Part shown: in pieces, positions 63,984 through 64,000 of the stretch
How the letters are laid out: every line of letters starts with the position of its first letter
How positions within the stretch are numbered: position 1 is the first letter of the stretch
Origin: Caenimonas sedimenti
GTDB lineage: Bacteria; Pseudomonadota; Gammaproteobacteria; Burkholderiales; Burkholderiaceae_C
DNA: 64,000 nucleotides
Direction: 5' to 3'
Assembly (NCBI RefSeq): GCF_007833165.1
Contig: NZ_VOBQ01000015.1
Span: 124,001-188,000, forward strand
Translations under genes and position numbers: made by a program
Notes under the pieces: generated by a model
Told to the model about the DNA's origin: nothing
Database searches by the model: none
What the model saw: only the letters and a program-made list of their open reading frames with translations

Positions 63984-64000
63984 GGCGTTCTCCTGGTCGG

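Overview
The window is GC-rich, densely packed bacterial chromosome. Its gene families point to a betaproteobacterium of the order Burkholderiales, most likely Comamonadaceae (Ramlibacter/Variovorax-like). The main reasons are two LysR + Bug-type (TctC) solute receptor modules, two LivK-like binding proteins, a QseB/PhoP-type PepSY-regulator-kinase operon and MddA. The genus is inference. No rRNA, tRNA or CRISPR array was seen. Layout: 1-16.8 kb is ordinary chromosome. It holds a WYL regulator (cut by the window edge), a LysR regulator, an RcnB-like protein, a DUF938 methyltransferase, the YlqF GTPase, a chemoreceptor with a C-terminal Cache-like domain, a PepSY/response-regulator/histidine-kinase operon, an RraA-family protein, an M23 peptidase, a lipoprotein, a deoxyribosyltransferase, an MliC-like lipoprotein and a PAS-GAF hybrid kinase. 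At 15.2-18.6 kb a BTAD/alpha-beta-hydrolase fusion regulator diverges from mddA and a quinone oxidoreductase. At 19.1-20.6 kb homoserine dehydrogenase is preceded by a Thr/Ile/Met-rich leader peptide and an attenuator. At 20.7-34.2 kb come a TIR-TM-TPR protein, a LysR/Bug/aspartoacylase-family operon, MipA, a cupredoxin pair, an HxlR/methyltransferase pair divergent from a GST, a GT32 glycosyltransferase, an APH-like kinase and a hipBA pair. Region 34.2-43.4 kb is an accessory block. It has an M50 protease interrupted by a frameshift, an SMI1-like protein, an HTH-nucleotidyltransferase with a palindromic operator, and a DUF2779 nuclease (Cas4-like plus DEDD exonuclease) next to an unrecognised protein with HhH-GPD glycosylase-like features. 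A WYL regulator diverges from these; I read it as a candidate undescribed defence locus. A second LysR/Bug/hydrolase module (44.1-47.0 kb) runs into a repeat, a mipA remnant and a compositionally distinct island (47.2-52.2 kb). The island carries a proteasome-like Ntn hydrolase, a membrane protein, a hypothetical, a HEPN-motif protein and a DUF262 protein whose start codon overlaps the glnS stop. Region 54-64 kb is core-like again: two LivK-like binding proteins, a DUF3455 lipoprotein bracketed by two 105-bp repeats, and a LytS/LytTR two-component system in a tight run of 2TM proteins, hydrolases and small membrane proteins. How they work together: transport and catabolism are organised as LysR + periplasmic receptor + hydrolase modules. 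Envelope and stress sensing uses three two-component systems; one may control secreted-protein genes through TTCA repeats spaced 11 bp. The two accessory blocks look like defence or conflict gene sets.
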